64,000 nt of DNA from Methanosphaera cuniculi (GCF_003149675.1 NZ_LWMS01000020.1:143816-207815), one strand, 5' to 3'. Positions 1 to 10,418 are shown, numbered from the stretch's first letter. Notes: generated by a model from the letters alone, not told the origin. Numbers and translations are program-made.

Positions 1-351
1 AGATTTTATCACAAATATAAAATCTCTAATTTTTTATGGTTTTTTGAATTAAAAAAAAATATTTCTAAAAAAAACTTTTTCCATTTTTTTATTAATAAAA
101 AAATTATTTACTTTTTTTATACATAGAATTCTTATTTTTGTTAAAATATAGTGTCGTAAGTAAGATTATTTCTTATGTATAAATGTTTTTTATTTAAATC
201 CTAACTGTTCTCATATATAAAAAGAACAATCAATAATTTATCTATATATTATTATATTATGAACTATATTTATATTTTATGTTTATACAAACTAAAATAT
301 TAAAAAAAGTAAGGTAATGTTAAAATGGTGGTGAATCATATTAAAGTATTT
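1..351. other. AT-rich intergenic DNA at window start
   Basis: No gene is seen in this stretch. It is poly-A/poly-T rich with no open reading frame, RNA gene or convincing hairpin. It lies downstream of the GINS gene, so its T-runs on the minus strand may terminate that transcript. Confidence 0.5.
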
Positions 352-1518
352 TTATAATACTCGTATTATATCATGTGAAAGTAGAATTTGCACAATATTA
401 CCAGGAAGTAATGCTACATCATCCACATTAAATGGACCATATGTACGATCATCCACATCTAATATATCACTATTAACCTCACAATTAAATGATACAAGCT
501 TTTCATCATTAAATAATTCTTCATCAAGTTTTGTATCATCTTCTATTTTTATATTTGATGTTTCATCTGGTGTTGGTATTGGCTTATCAATAATATCAGA
601 TGTAGTGGTTGTTGTTGGTTCATCTACTTTTACATCAGATTCTATATTTTCATGTTTTTGTATACTATTTTGTGAAGTTAGTGTTTTAGGCTTTTTTTCA
701 TCTTCACTTACCTGTAGTGATACTGTATCATCCTCTGGTATTTCAGGTGGTGTAAATGGTGTTGTTATATCAGTTTTAGGTTCTTTTTTTATTCGTACAG
801 GATTGTTATTTTCATCACGTGGCATACTATCTGGCATTTCTCCAAACATCATTGCAACTTGACTTTCATCAAGAGCAGGGGATGAAAATACATCATCAGG
901 TATGTCAATATCATCAATTCTATTTTGTTGAGGTTTTACATCTTTTGATGGTTTTTGTGTTTTAACTGGATTTTGTGGTTTTATATCTACCCATTCATCT
1001 TCTGTGTTTTCTTCTACTACTTTTTGTTCTTGTTGTGTGACTTCAACTTCTGGTGTTGCTTGTACTACTTCAGGTTGTGTTTGTACTTGCTTTTGTTGCA
1101 TTCTTTTATTGTTTTGTTTGTTTTGTATTATATTTTCTCTGTGTTTTAATAATGTGTTTACAATATCAATGTAGAGTTGTTCTTCATCATAGGTCATATT
1201 GTATGGAAGTTCATCAAATAAAGTAGAATCATCTTTATGTCCTTTGAAGAGGTCATGTGATTTTTGTAGGTTTGCTAGTGCTGTTGTTAGTATTTTTACT
1301 TCTCGTCTTTCACATATTTCTATTATGATTCGTCTTGCATCACGTAGTTGATATGCTTCAAGTGAGAGTGGATTTTTATCTACTATTTTTAGTAATTGTT
1401 GAAGATAGTTTGAAGCATCATCATAGAATGTATCATCTATTTCTGATAATGGTCCATCTATTCTTTCTTTTTTCTGAATATCTCGTAGTTTTTGAAAAAA
1501 TGTATCCAAGGCTAACAC
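352..1518 (-). CDS. GINS complex subunit, Gins51 type
   Basis: Probable subunit of the GINS complex, which works with MCM helicase and a GAN/Cdc45-like protein at the archaeal replication fork. Residues 1-130 form a helical A-domain (LDTFFQKLRDIQKKER, YNMTYDEEQLYIDIVNTLLK). The last 45 residues look like the small beta B-domain (YGPFNVDDVALLPGNIVQIL), so the order A then B fits Gins51. Between them lie about 200 residues of Pro/Glu/Asp/Thr-rich, probably disordered linker. At 388 residues the protein is roughly twice the usual size for the family. The start is GTG behind AAAGGAG; a TTG three codons on is an alternative. PCNA follows upstream on the same strand, a common neighbour of archaeal GINS genes. 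The fold assignment rests on the two ends only. Confidence 0.75.
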   Translation of the reverse strand: MLALDTFFQKLRDIQKKERIDGPLSEIDDTFYDDASNYLQQLLKIVDKNPLSLEAYQLRDARRIIIEICERREVKILTTALANLQKSHDLFKGHKDDSTLFDELPYNMTYDEEQLYIDIVNTLLKHRENIIQNKQNNKRMQQKQVQTQPEVVQATPEVEVTQQEQKVVEENTEDEWVDIKPQNPVKTQKPSKDVKPQQNRIDDIDIPDDVFSSPALDESQVAMMFGEMPDSMPRDENNNPVRIKKEPKTDITTPFTPPEIPEDDTVSLQVSEDEKKPKTLTSQNSIQKHENIESDVKVDEPTTTTTSDIIDKPIPTPDETSNIKIEDDTKLDEELFNDEKLVSFNCEVNSDILDVDDRTYGPFNVDDVALLPGNIVQILLSHDIIRVL

Positions 1519-1764
1519 TATCTCCTTTTAAATTATATTTTTTATTTTAATATTTTTTTCTATTCGACTAACTATAATAATTTTCTTTCATAATCCAATG
1601 CAATCTTAATAAATGCGTAGGATAAGATTTTTATTTATATTTGGCTAAAAAAAAGTTTTTTTTTGATTATTAAATTAAAGGTTTTACTATTTTGTTAAAA
1701 AAGTTCCCCTTTTTTTTTGAAAAAAAAATAAATTAAGATGAGAAGATTTATACTTTTTTTAGTA

Positions 1765-2496
1765 TTATTCTTCTTCTATTCTAGGAGCTAATAAGAATGA
1801 TAGTTCTCCTTCCTCATTTAATAATTCTAAGGTTAATGTTAGTGGCATGTCATCTCCAAGTGAAATGTATGTTGTATCTGCAAATTTCTCTGCTTTAAGC
1901 ATTTCTTTTATGTTTTCTATTGCAAATATTGCTCTTGCATCTTCTGTAACTTTTTCACCATGTAAATATTCAACTTCAGCATCTGAGAATTCTCCTACTG
2001 CTTTAAGTTTTAAGAAGTCTTGATCTATGTTAAATTCTACACGATCTGCTACAATTTCAATATCCTGGATTGATTCTTTAAGTGTTTTTATTGGTATTGT
2101 TATTTTTACAGGATATTCAATTGATGGTGATTCTGGTGTTTCATATTCAAGGTCGATAAGTTTTACTTTAAATGTTTTCTTAATTGCTCCTTCAAATGTT
2201 ACAATTAGACTTCCACCATCTACTGTTAGTTCCATTACATCATCTGATTTTGATCTTTTTAGAACTTTCATTAATTCTTCAGTATCTACATTTAGTTTTA
2301 TTGGTTCATCACATTGGAATACATCAAATAGTCTTTCTTTAAGTTCAAGGTGAACATATGTAATATGACTTCTATCTATTGCATTTAATCGTAGACCATC
2401 TGAATCTACTTCTATTTGTACCTCATCTACAATTGAGGAAATTGCTTCAAAACTTGTTTTAAAAATACTTGGGTCACTTAATATAAGTTTAAACAC
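1765..2496 (-). CDS. pcn: DNA polymerase sliding clamp (PCNA)
   Basis: Ring-shaped processivity clamp that tethers DNA polymerases, FEN1, ligase and RFC partners to DNA. At 243 residues it has the normal archaeal length. It shows the PCNA start ([25 protein letters not shown]), the [20 protein letters not shown] block, an acidic connector around residues 115-125 and the C-terminal LAPRIEEE tail. It probably forms a homotrimer, since no second clamp gene is seen here. The GINS gene lies 246 bp downstream on the same strand. The start ATG is preceded by GGAGAG. Confidence 0.97.
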   Translation of the reverse strand: MFKLILSDPSIFKTSFEAISSIVDEVQIEVDSDGLRLNAIDRSHITYVHLELKERLFDVFQCDEPIKLNVDTEELMKVLKRSKSDDVMELTVDGGSLIVTFEGAIKKTFKVKLIDLEYETPESPSIEYPVKITIPIKTLKESIQDIEIVADRVEFNIDQDFLKLKAVGEFSDAEVEYLHGEKVTEDARAIFAIENIKEMLKAEKFADTTYISLGDDMPLTLTLELLNEEGELSFLLAPRIEEE

Positions 2497-2631
2497 TATT
2501 ATAAACTCTCCTTAAAATTATATAATTATAGTATGTATTTATGTTTATAAATTGTTATAAAATTAACCCTTAATAAATAAGTAAAAAAAAAAAATAAGCA
2601 AGAAAATTATGATAGAATAATTAAATTATTT

Positions 2632-3018
2632 CTATACATAAATATTTCTCTGACCACATCTTGGACAATGACTTAGTCTGGAATTATATACAGCTCCACA
2701 CCCTGGATATTTACATGTTTTCATGTATCCAACGTTTTTATCAACACCAGCTTCTTCATAAGTTACTTTACCAGAACTGGATGAAACCTTGTTAGAAGAT
2801 TTTGATGATGACTTTGAAGTTGACTGTGTTTATTGTGTATCATCTGTTGTGTTATTTTCAAGTTTTACTTCTTCAAGTTGATCTTTCATTTCATTAAGAC
2901 TTTTGTTTAATTCTTCATTTTTCTTTTGCATCTCATGATAATACATATATCCTGCAGCTGAAACTCCAATAATTGCAATAATAACAATAACTATGATAAT
3001 TTTCATTTCTTTACGCAA
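2632..3018 (-). pseudogene. Membrane-anchored zinc-ribbon protein interrupted by an in-frame TAA
   Basis: The first 62 codons (TTG start behind AGGAGG, 9 nt spacing) encode a short basic N-terminus, one membrane helix (IIIVIVIIAIIGVSAAGYMYY) and a charged coiled coil. A TAA at 2830-2832 ends it. Reading on in the same frame gives a Ser/Lys-rich linker and then a zinc ribbon with CKYPGC and CPRCG, ending at a TAG at 2632. One codon change would restore a protein of about 128 residues. The downstream half has no ribosome binding site of its own; its only ATG lies just before the zinc ribbon. It sits between PCNA and TFS-cluster genes. It is either a recent nonsense mutation or a truncated membrane peptide that is still translated. 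Function unknown. Confidence 0.7.
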
Positions 3019-3361
3019 TTTATTTAACCTCCTATTAGTTGTTATTTATAAAAAAAAGTAATTTTTCCGTTTTAAATTCTTAAAAAATTCTTCAATTTTA
3101 TATAATAAGTTGTAGTTTGAAGATCCTTTTTTTCGTGTTTATTTTATATCTAAATAATATATATATTTGCTATATATAAAAAAATTTTATATAAAAACTA
3201 AGAAAATAATCAAATTTCATGTTTTAAAATAAAAAAAAGTTTAAAAAGAGTTTTTTTTATACCGTTTATTTCATACAATTAGCATTATAATTTTTATGCT
3301 AAAAAAAAGGTGTTTAAGTATTCTATATCTAAAAAAATCCATTAATTTTATCTTAAATTAT
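3019..3361. other. Intergenic AT-rich DNA
   Basis: About 340 bp of A/T runs with no ORF. It should hold the promoter of the zinc-ribbon gene and the 3' end of the next minus-strand gene. I see no further structure. Confidence 0.4.
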
Positions 3362-4381
3362 TTATTCATCCTCATCAATACTAGATTCATGAATCTCCTC
3401 AGATTGGTTAAGTCCTAAATAACGCATTATTTCTGTGTAAAATGATAATAATATTATAAGAATACCCATTGCAATAAATGCTATTGCCATTGTTTCATGT
3501 TCACCATACATTACACTATCTGATATTTTAACACTATCATTAAATGCTTGATATGTACCATAAACCATGAGAACTAATCCTATTACAATTGATGTAATCT
3601 TAGAAATATTATGTTTTGAACTTTTAAATACTCCACGTAGCTTATTAATTTTCTCAGAATCAAACTGATTAAGCAGTGGCACACCATTTTCATCAACTTT
3701 AACCTCATCAATCATATGAGTTTTAGATTTCTTATTATCGCTACTATCTTTTAATTTACTAGTAGTTATCTTAGATTCTTGAGGTTTTATATTTTCAGTA
3801 GATTCTACAAGTGGTGTTTCATCTAATATTTCATCTATTGAATCTGATGTTATATCATCAATAGAAGTTTCATTTAATGTTTCATCTATTGAATCTGATG
3901 TTATGTCATCAACAGGAGTTTCATTTAATGTTTCATCTGTTGAATCTGATGTCATGTCATCAACAGGAGTTTTATCAGCTGTTTTTGGTTTTGATTCTAG
4001 TTCTTTGATTATTTCTTCAGCTTCTTCTTTTATTTCTGCCTGATTTTTTACTATTTCATCGTCGTTAATTTCTTCCTGATTTATAACTACTTCATTAATT
4101 GCTTTAAATAGTGGACTATCCTCAACATCTTCTTCTTTAGGTTCTATAACTTCTTCAATTAGATCTTCACTTTCATCATAATCTTTAGCTTCAGTTTTAA
4201 TAATAGATCCAGATTCACTATCATATTCTGGAATATTTTCAGAATTATTTTGTTCCATTATTTCAAGAGGATCTTTTTCAGTCTCTATAAGAGGAACATT
4301 ATCTTCTATGACTTCTAATTGTCTTAATGGATCTCTTTTTCTTCTATTAGTTGCTTTATTTTTTTCTGTCATTATCATCAC
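3362..4381 (-). CDS. Acidic repeat protein with two C-terminal membrane helices
   Basis: Family not recognised. The first 250 residues are highly acidic (Glu/Asp/Ser/Thr) and probably disordered, including three near-identical 17-residue units (TPVDDITSDSIDETLNE type). Two membrane helices follow (SIVIGLVLMVYGTYQAF and MAIAFIAMGILIILLSFYTE), then a short acidic tail. The acidic part and its tail would face the same side of the membrane, probably the cytoplasm. The reading frame opens with ATG ATG ATA ATG; the third ATG (4372) is the likeliest start, as GTGAT precedes it. It lies in a cluster of replication, transcription and RNA-processing genes, but nothing in the protein ties it to those roles. 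Confidence 0.7.
   Translation of the reverse strand: MMIMTEKNKATNRRKRDPLRQLEVIEDNVPLIETEKDPLEIMEQNNSENIPEYDSESGSIIKTEAKDYDESEDLIEEVIEPKEEDVEDSPLFKAINEVVINQEEINDDEIVKNQAEIKEEAEEIIKELESKPKTADKTPVDDMTSDSTDETLNETPVDDITSDSIDETLNETSIDDITSDSIDEILDETPLVESTENIKPQESKITTSKLKDSSDNKKSKTHMIDEVKVDENGVPLLNQFDSEKINKLRGVFKSSKHNISKITSIVIGLVLMVYGTYQAFNDSVKISDSVMYGEHETMAIAFIAMGILIILLSFYTEIMRYLGLNQSEEIHESSIDEDE
3817..3969 (-). repeat. Three tandem 51-bp units inside a coding region
   Basis: Three head-to-tail 51-bp units (starts at 3817, 3868 and 3919) encode 17-residue acidic repeats. The units differ at few positions and some differences are synonymous, so this looks like a fairly young in-frame expansion. Confidence 0.9.
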
Positions 4382-4735
4382 AAAAACTTAAGATATTTTA
4401 TTTATTTTGTATAATTTAGAAAGTCTTTTTGAAAAAAATTTATTCTTTAATCTATTATTGTAAAAAAATTATTTCTTTCCTAAATATTATATTTTTAAAA
4501 TTGTCTTTTTTTACTTAGCATATTTTTTTTAAAGTATAAAAGGTTCTTTTAAATATAATTCATTTTCACAATTTTTATCATAAAAAAAATAAGAACTAAA
4601 ATAATAAAAAATTAAAAAAGCATGTAAAATGAATTACTTAAAAGTTAAATCTTCTATCCTTTTTTTATAAAAGATTAATAATAAAAGAGAATACATTTTA
4701 ATTATATTCACTTTTGTCTTTTTTTTTATACGATT
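4382..4735. other. Intergenic AT-rich DNA
   Basis: About 350 bp of A/T runs with no ORF longer than a few codons. It includes the promoter of the acidic membrane protein. No RNA gene or repeat was recognised. Confidence 0.4.
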
Positions 4736-5053
4736 TTAATCGTATTCTCTCCATGTGTAGTCACAATCTGTACATCTGAAAAATCTTGTTTCTGATTCAT
4801 CTGCACTTCTTGTTTGTTGTAACCACCAAAATGCAACTTTATTTCCACATTTTGGACATATTACTTTGATTGTAGGTAAGGTTTTAACATTACTGTCTGT
4901 TACAATTACTGTATCTTCTTTATCAACTTTTTCTGAAACTTCATATTGTTTTTTTGATTCTTCTGTTACACCTTTTTCATAGTTACAATCTTCACATATA
5001 AATTTACCATTTACAGGAAAAAGAACTTTTCCACATCCTGGACAAAATTCCAT
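4736..5053 (-). CDS. tfs: Transcription elongation factor TFS
   Basis: Archaeal TFIIS-like factor that stimulates transcript cleavage by stalled RNA polymerase. Two zinc ribbons are visible: N-terminal CPGCG..CEDC (residues 4-22) and C-terminal CPKCG..CTDC. The latter carries the acidic loop RSADE that reaches into the polymerase active site. The start is the ATG at 5053 (105 residues, normal length), with GGGAGG just upstream. The frame is open for 19 more codons, but that extension lies over the ribosome binding site. It sits among other polymerase and exosome genes. Confidence 0.95.
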   Translation of the reverse strand: MEFCPGCGKVLFPVNGKFICEDCNYEKGVTEESKKQYEVSEKVDKEDTVIVTDSNVKTLPTIKVICPKCGNKVAFWWLQQTRSADESETRFFRCTDCDYTWREYD

Positions 5054-5273
5054 TGTATCGAAACCTCCCTTTATAGTAGTTAAATTATTTATTTTAATAT
5101 AATTTTTCAAATTTATTTTATATTAAATACGTTATTATCTTTCTTTTTTATATAAAATAAATCTTGCTATATTTTCAAGAGCATATTAAAATTTATTATT
5201 ATATTATTATTTTATTTTAAAATTTATATAAAAAAAAGGGGTGGGAGCATATGATAAGTAATAAATATCACTC

Positions 5274-5681
5274 TTATAAATACTTCATAGCATCAGATAG
5301 TATTAAGTTATGATCAAATGCTAAAGAAATACTACTAAGTTTATCAATACTAATAAATTCAGCATCACATGCATCATCATCTGCCTTTAGAAAACCTTCT
5401 TTAATAGAAGCTGTATATGCTATTGTTACAGTATGTCCTCTTGGATCACGATTTGGATCTGAATATACACCAACTAAGTTTTCAAGTTTAACATGTAGAG
5501 ATGTTTCCTCAAATGCTTCACGAACTGCTGCATGTTCAACTGTTTCACCATAATCTACAAATCCACCAGGTATTGCCCATGATCCTTTAAATGGATCATT
5601 TTTACGTTTTATAAGTACAATTTCTGAATCTTTTTCTATTATAATATCAACAGTTAATGCAGGATTTCTATACTTTGACAT
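5274..5681 (-). CDS. Nudix hydrolase
   Basis: Small Nudix pyrophosphohydrolase, probably acting on ADP-ribose or a related nucleoside diphosphate derivative. The Nudix box lies at residues 38-61: GGFVDYGE, then REAFEET, matching G-x5-E-x7-REUxEE, with Ser where Gly is usual in the last turn. The glutamates that bind Mg2+ are present. A 135-residue length is typical. Substrate cannot be told from sequence. It sits between TFS and RpoL with its own intergenic gaps. Confidence 0.88.
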   Translation of the reverse strand: MSKYRNPALTVDIIIEKDSEIVLIKRKNDPFKGSWAIPGGFVDYGETVEHAAVREAFEETSLHVKLENLVGVYSDPNRDPRGHTVTIAYTASIKEGFLKADDDACDAEFISIDKLSSISLAFDHNLILSDAMKYL

Positions 5682-5852
5682 AATAATAATATATGAATCA
5701 ATAAAAATTATAAAATTTTTTATTTTTTAATACAAAAAAAGGAATGTAAATTGTTTATTTTATATGATAATTATCTTAAAATAAAAAAAAAGGTTAAAAT
5801 AAAAAAAAAGAGTTTTAGGTATGTGTTTTATTAAACCTAAAAAAAAGTGTAT

Positions 5853-6119
5853 CTATTCATCAAATGCTTTTATTAATGCATCTTTAAAGTCATTTGCTTC
5901 TTGTTTTACTTCTTCTGCAGCTTCAACTAATACTTCTTTTGGATTTTCACAGTGAACTTCAAATTCTGGTTCTCCAATAAGAGGGTGTGTAATATCATAT
6001 GCTGCTGCTATGAGTTCATCTTTGCTCATTATTCTTTTTCTTAATATATTACATATTGTATGACTTTCGCCTGTAATTTCAAGTACTAAACTATCTGGTT
6101 GTTCTTCAATAATTTTCAT
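5853..6119 (-). CDS. rpoL: DNA-directed RNA polymerase subunit L (Rpo11)
   Basis: Small assembly subunit of archaeal RNA polymerase that pairs with subunit D, like eukaryotic Rpb11. It begins MKIIEEQPDSLVLEITGE and contains the family block SHTICNILRKRI and the THPLIGEPEF strand. The chosen start (ATG at 6119, 88 residues) has GGGGAG upstream and lies one base after the stop of csl4, so the two are translationally linked. An upstream in-frame ATG would add 20 residues that overlap csl4 and have no homology. Confidence 0.94.
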   Translation of the reverse strand: MKIIEEQPDSLVLEITGESHTICNILRKRIMSKDELIAAAYDITHPLIGEPEFEVHCENPKEVLVEAAEEVKQEANDFKDALIKAFDE

Positions 6120-6120
6120 T

Positions 6121-6693
6121 CTAAATTTTCTCCCCATATTTACTTGATATTTTACGTGAATCAACCTTATTACATTCACATATTAGTTTATCATCAGCTG
6201 CTTTTTTCATAAATTTACGACAACGAGTACACATCGCCTTTATTATTCCCAAATCAAAATCAGCAGTTGATAGCTCAACATATTCTGAGCCTAGCTTATT
6301 TATTACTTTAGCTTCTATTATATCTCCAATCTTAAAAAGTTCATGCATTGATGTAACATAGTCATTTGTTGCATTTGAAATATGAATATATCCTTTATAT
6401 CCTGCAACAATCTCACGATCACTACCAGTAATTTTCTTTACAGTAACAAGTGCTTTATACTGTTTTACATCTGTAATGTATCCTATTATATGATCATCTA
6501 CTTTAATATGTTCTGGTGCATTTTCTGCAATTACTGATATTTCCATGTTAATATCATCAATTTTAAGATATCCAAAGATACTTGATTTAATATATCCATC
6601 TTCTACATATGTCCAGTCTGATGGGATGTATTCTTCATAGGTACATAGTATTTCACCAGGTAATACAATGTCAGCATGTTTATGAGTTACCAT
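6121..6693 (-). CDS. csl4: Exosome RNA-binding subunit Csl4
   Basis: Cap subunit of the archaeal RNA exosome that feeds substrates to the Rrp41-Rrp42 core. It has an N-terminal domain (VLPGEILCTYEEYIPSDWTY), a central S1 domain (residues 65-145, including YKGYIHISN) and a C-terminal zinc ribbon (CTRC..CECN, with Cys-x-Cys in the second knuckle). The length of 190 is normal. rpoL starts one base after its stop codon. Pairing of csl4 with rpoL and dph2 is common in Methanobacteria. Confidence 0.93.
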   Translation of the reverse strand: MVTHKHADIVLPGEILCTYEEYIPSDWTYVEDGYIKSSIFGYLKIDDINMEISVIAENAPEHIKVDDHIIGYITDVKQYKALVTVKKITGSDREIVAGYKGYIHISNATNDYVTSMHELFKIGDIIEAKVINKLGSEYVELSTADFDLGIIKAMCTRCRKFMKKAADDKLICECNKVDSRKISSKYGEKI

Positions 6694-6962
6694 AAATATA
6701 ACATCCCCCTAATTTTATAGATTTTTAGACTTTGCTAATATATTTTCTATCATTTTATTTTATTTTAGATTATTAAAATGAAATAATTTTCTATTTTATT
6801 TTATTTTTGTAGAAAAAGAAATTTTTTTTGGATAATATTAATTTATTAAAATAAAATCTTGTCTTTTATAATAAATTTTCATTAGAAAAATTTATACTAT
6901 TTATTAGTTTTTATTTCTCTTATTATATATTTTTTATCCTTAAAAATTTTCCCCTAAATTAT

Positions 6963-7982
6963 CTATTGTCCATCATGTATGATAATTTCATCCATCATAT
7001 AATCATCCCAGTTGCGTATTCCAAGTACTATTTCAAGTTCTTGTGGTGTGATTACTGGCTTTTTATACATTGCACTATCATCTATTGCTATTCTTGGACA
7101 AGCTGTCATTACATATGCATCAAGATCAAATGGTAATAATCGATCTGGTGATATGTAGTCCATGTTTAGTATTTGAGCTTTAAAACCATGTTCTTCTATT
7201 AGTTTTTTAAGATTTAATGCAAGATTATATCTTAGTTGTCCTTTTTTTGATGATATAATTATTCCAAATGTTTTTGCATTTTCAGCTTTTATTATGCGTG
7301 CAAATCTTATTCTTAGAATTTTATCATAGAATTCTTCAATATCTCTTGCTGTTCCTTTAAATGGATCTGCTAGTAGTACTGGTTTTTTTGTGAATAATTT
7401 TACACCTAGTGCATGGAAATCTCCACTACCAACATATATTATCATATCCACATCTAAGTTTTTTATAGATGTGAAATTACATCCTAGTACTTGACCTGGT
7501 TTTGTGGTTATTCCTGGTGTAGTTTTAACAGTATAACCTTCATCTTCTATGAGTTTTATCATTTCATCAAGTTTATGTATATGCTGAGTTGTTGTTATTA
7601 CACCAATTGTTTTTATATTATCTTCAGGATTAATTTTTTCTAGTGCATCAAGAATTGGTGGTTTAACTTCTGCATTTGAAGATGCTTCAATAAACATTAT
7701 GGGACATTCTGTTTTAAGACCAAGTGATGTATGTGCAAAATGAATTACAAGATCAATATGTCCATTAACCTTAAGATCAGCTAAATCACATGCACCAAAA
7801 CATGCATCAGCATCAATTAGAACATTAACATCATCTGGTGTGTTTTCTTCGATTTGTTGTGCTATTTCTACTGCATCCATTTTTAGTCCTTCTGGAAATT
7901 GGAGCATTATATTTTTAGCATCAAGTTCATCTATTTTTGTGATTATATCACTTATTTTATAGTCATATTCAATTCTTGGCAA
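6963..7982 (-). CDS. dph2: Diphthamide biosynthesis enzyme Dph2
   Basis: Radical enzyme that transfers the 3-amino-3-carboxypropyl group from S-adenosylmethionine to a histidine of elongation factor 2. It has three candidate cluster-ligand cysteines in separate domains: DADACFGAC (61/65), LGCNFT, and TACPRIAID. These hold a [4Fe-4S] cluster at the centre of the homodimer in known family members. A 339-residue length is normal. The start is TTG with GGGAG ten bases upstream. The hpt gene ends 21 bp upstream on the same strand, so the two form an operon. Confidence 0.93.
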   Translation of the reverse strand: MPRIEYDYKISDIITKIDELDAKNIMLQFPEGLKMDAVEIAQQIEENTPDDVNVLIDADACFGACDLADLKVNGHIDLVIHFAHTSLGLKTECPIMFIEASSNAEVKPPILDALEKINPEDNIKTIGVITTTQHIHKLDEMIKLIEDEGYTVKTTPGITTKPGQVLGCNFTSIKNLDVDMIIYVGSGDFHALGVKLFTKKPVLLADPFKGTARDIEEFYDKILRIRFARIIKAENAKTFGIIISSKKGQLRYNLALNLKKLIEEHGFKAQILNMDYISPDRLLPFDLDAYVMTACPRIAIDDSAMYKKPVITPQELEIVLGIRNWDDYMMDEIIIHDGQ

Positions 7983-8003
7983 ACCTTAAAAACTCCCTTT
8001 TAT

Positions 8004-8567
8004 TTAATCATCTACTATTGTTACTTTTCCATCTACCATTTTTATTTTAACTAGTGTATCAATATTATGACCTGTGTTATGTTCTGCATTAATACGTCCA
8101 TCATCTTTTTCAATAGGAACAATTGTATATACAAGATTAACTCCTATTTGATCTAATGCTTTTATAACACTTGTAATTGTACCACCAGTACTTACTACAT
8201 CATCAATAAGAAGAACATTATCATCTTTATTTAATCCATTTATGTATAATTCATTTTCACTATAACCTGTTTTCTGATGTACCTTATGTTCTCCTGGTAG
8301 ACCATATTCACGTTTTCGTACTATTACAAATGGTATTCCTGTTTTCATTGATAGTGCTGTTGCAAGTGGTATTCCCATAGATTCAACACCTACAATTTTA
8401 TCTACCATATTTAGGTTATAATGATTGATAATATAATCCATTACATCATCTAGTAATTCTGGTTCTACAAGTGGTACTCCATCACTTATTGGATGTACAA
8501 AGTAGAAGTATTCTCCTTTTTTAACAACAGGACATTCAACTAATGATTTTTTAAGTTCATCTAACAT
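8004..8567 (-). CDS. hpt: Hypoxanthine/guanine phosphoribosyltransferase, archaeal type
   Basis: Purine salvage enzyme that joins a purine base to PRPP. The PRPP loop [12 protein letters not shown] (residues 123-134) is intact. The upstream segment [15 protein letters not shown] is typical of type I phosphoribosyltransferases. A 187-residue length fits the archaeal Hpt family, which is close to adenine phosphoribosyltransferases, so base preference is inferred. The start ATG is preceded by GGAGA. The gene is divergent from srp54 across a 411-bp gap. Confidence 0.9.
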   Translation of the reverse strand: MLDELKKSLVECPVVKKGEYFYFVHPISDGVPLVEPELLDDVMDYIINHYNLNMVDKIVGVESMGIPLATALSMKTGIPFVIVRKREYGLPGEHKVHQKTGYSENELYINGLNKDDNVLLIDDVVSTGGTITSVIKALDQIGVNLVYTIVPIEKDDGRINAEHNTGHNIDTLVKIKMVDGKVTIVDD

Positions 8568-8978
8568 AATCTAATTCTCCATGTGATATTTTTTTCTTAA
8601 TTTTTAGTAAATTCTAGTTTTTAAAGTATTTTTTTTTACTTTACTTTTTTTATTTTTTTTATTTTTTAGCATTCTCTTAATACTATTAATTTATATTAAT
8701 TATTCTTAATTATAACTTTACATTTAATAAGAAGAAAAAAAAAACATTACACTACCATTTTTTTTATATATTACTTATGTAGTTGAAATTTAACCTATTT
8801 TTATGAAAAATGTTTATATTAAAAATAAAATACATAACTTATAATATATAAACTAGATTAAAAAAAATATAAAAAAATTCCTATATAAAAAATAAATTTT
8901 TTTCATAAAAACATTAATCTAATATAAGAATACATTAATATTAAAATAAAAAAAAAATTTTTGGAGGTAGAATATAAG
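8568..8978. other. Divergent promoter region, hpt / srp54
   Basis: About 410 bp of AT-rich DNA between divergent genes, so it must hold both promoters. Many TATA-like stretches make the exact boxes impossible to assign by eye. A GGAGGT ribosome binding site for srp54 lies at 8963-8968. No RNA gene was found. Confidence 0.45.
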
Positions 8979-10319
8979 ATGCTTGAAGGACTAAGTGAAA
9001 ACCTGACAAATACAATGAAAAAACTATCAGGAATGTCAATAATTGACAAAAAAACATTAAAAGAAATTACCAAAGAAATACAAAAAGCACTCATACAATC
9101 AGATGTAAATGTAAAAGTTGTATTAAATCTAACAAAAGAAATACAAAGAAGAGCATTAGATGAAGAACTACCTAAAGGATTAAGCCCAAAAGAACATGTA
9201 ATGCGTATAGTATATGAAGAACTCGTATATTTAATTGGAGAAAAACCAGAACCACTAGACATCAACAAAAAACCATACAAAATAATGATGCTAGGACTTC
9301 AGGGAAGTGGAAAAACAACCACCACAGCAAAACTTGCAAAAAACCTTAAAAAACGAGGATTAACAACTGCAATAGTATGTACAGACACATGGAGACCAGC
9401 AGCATATGAACAGCTAAAACAACTATCAGAACCACTAGATGTACCAGTATATGGAGATCCTAAAAATTCTGATGCAGTAGATTTAGCTCAAAAAGGACTA
9501 GAACATTTTGGATCTAAGTATGATGTAATAATAGTAGATACAGCAGGACGACACAAAGAAGAAGCAGACTTACTTGATGAAATGAAACAACTAAGTACTG
9601 TTGTAAACCCTGATGAAGTAATACTAGTAATTGATGGAACAATCGGACAACAAGCACGAAACCAGGCAAAAGCATTTAAACAAACTACAACAATTGGATC
9701 AATTATTGTAAGTAAACTTGATGGATCAGCAAAAGGAGGAGGAGCACTCTCAGCTGTAGCTGAAATTAATGCACCAATAAAATTTATTGGAACAGGTGAA
9801 CGTGTAGATGACTTTGAAGCATTTGATCCTGAACGATTCATATCAAGACTACTTGGAATGGGAGATATTGAAACTCTTATTGAACGTGCAACAGAAGTAA
9901 CAGCAGATAAAACAGATAAAGAAATGGTAGAATCCATAGTATCAGGTAAATTCACACTAAAAGACATGGAAAACCAGTTAAACATGATGCAGAAAATGGG
10001 ACCACTACAACAAGTAATGAAACTAATACCTGGTGTAGGAAATCAACTACCAAAAAGTGCAACTAAAGAAACTGAAGAAAAACTAGATAAATACAAAATA
10101 CTAATGAAATCCATGACCAATTATGAACTTGAAAATCCAGATGTTATCAAAAAATCACGAGTAAATCGTATAAGTCGTGGAGCAGGTCTTACAAATGAAG
10201 ATGTAAAAGATCTACTTAAATACTACAATTTAACTAAAAAAGCACTAAAAGGTGGAATGGGTAAAAGAAACATGTCAGGACCTATGGGAAAACTCCTAAG
10301 ACGTATGACAAAACAATAA
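8979..10319 (+). CDS. srp54: Signal recognition particle GTPase SRP54
   Basis: GTPase of the signal recognition particle that recognises signal sequences and delivers ribosomes to FtsY and the Sec channel. An N-domain helical bundle comes first. The G-domain follows, with [25 protein letters not shown] and the [11 protein letters not shown] block. The methionine-rich M-domain (from about residue 325) ends [14 protein letters not shown]. The ATG at 8979 is preceded by GGAGGT; the open frame upstream starts at a TTG that overlaps that site. The protein is 446 residues, normal for the family. Confidence 0.97.
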   Translation: MLEGLSENLTNTMKKLSGMSIIDKKTLKEITKEIQKALIQSDVNVKVVLNLTKEIQRRALDEELPKGLSPKEHVMRIVYEELVYLIGEKPEPLDINKKPYKIMMLGLQGSGKTTTTAKLAKNLKKRGLTTAIVCTDTWRPAAYEQLKQLSEPLDVPVYGDPKNSDAVDLAQKGLEHFGSKYDVIIVDTAGRHKEEADLLDEMKQLSTVVNPDEVILVIDGTIGQQARNQAKAFKQTTTIGSIIVSKLDGSAKGGGALSAVAEINAPIKFIGTGERVDDFEAFDPERFISRLLGMGDIETLIERATEVTADKTDKEMVESIVSGKFTLKDMENQLNMMQKMGPLQQVMKLIPGVGNQLPKSATKETEEKLDKYKILMKSMTNYELENPDVIKKSRVNRISRGAGLTNEDVKDLLKYYNLTKKALKGGMGKRNMSGPMGKLLRRMTKQ

Positions 10320-10344
10320 AAAAAAGATGAGAAAATAATATTAT

Positions 10345-10369
10345 AGAGTAAAATACTACTCTTTTTTTC
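10345..10369 (+). terminator. Hairpin plus T-run after srp54
   Basis: AGAGTA (10345-10350) pairs with TACTCT (10357-10362) and is followed by a run of T. It lies between the convergent srp54 and glycosyltransferase genes. T-runs terminate archaeal transcription; the hairpin may only stabilise the 3' end. Confidence 0.5.
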
Positions 10370-10418
10370 TCTATTTTGAAATCCTATTTTCCATATAAAA
10401 AAAAACTTTAATTTTAAA

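Noticed and set aside
3817..3969. Three evenly spaced 51-bp units that could look like a CRISPR array
   Set aside because: The units are contiguous with no spacers, keep one reading frame and encode 17-residue acidic repeats.
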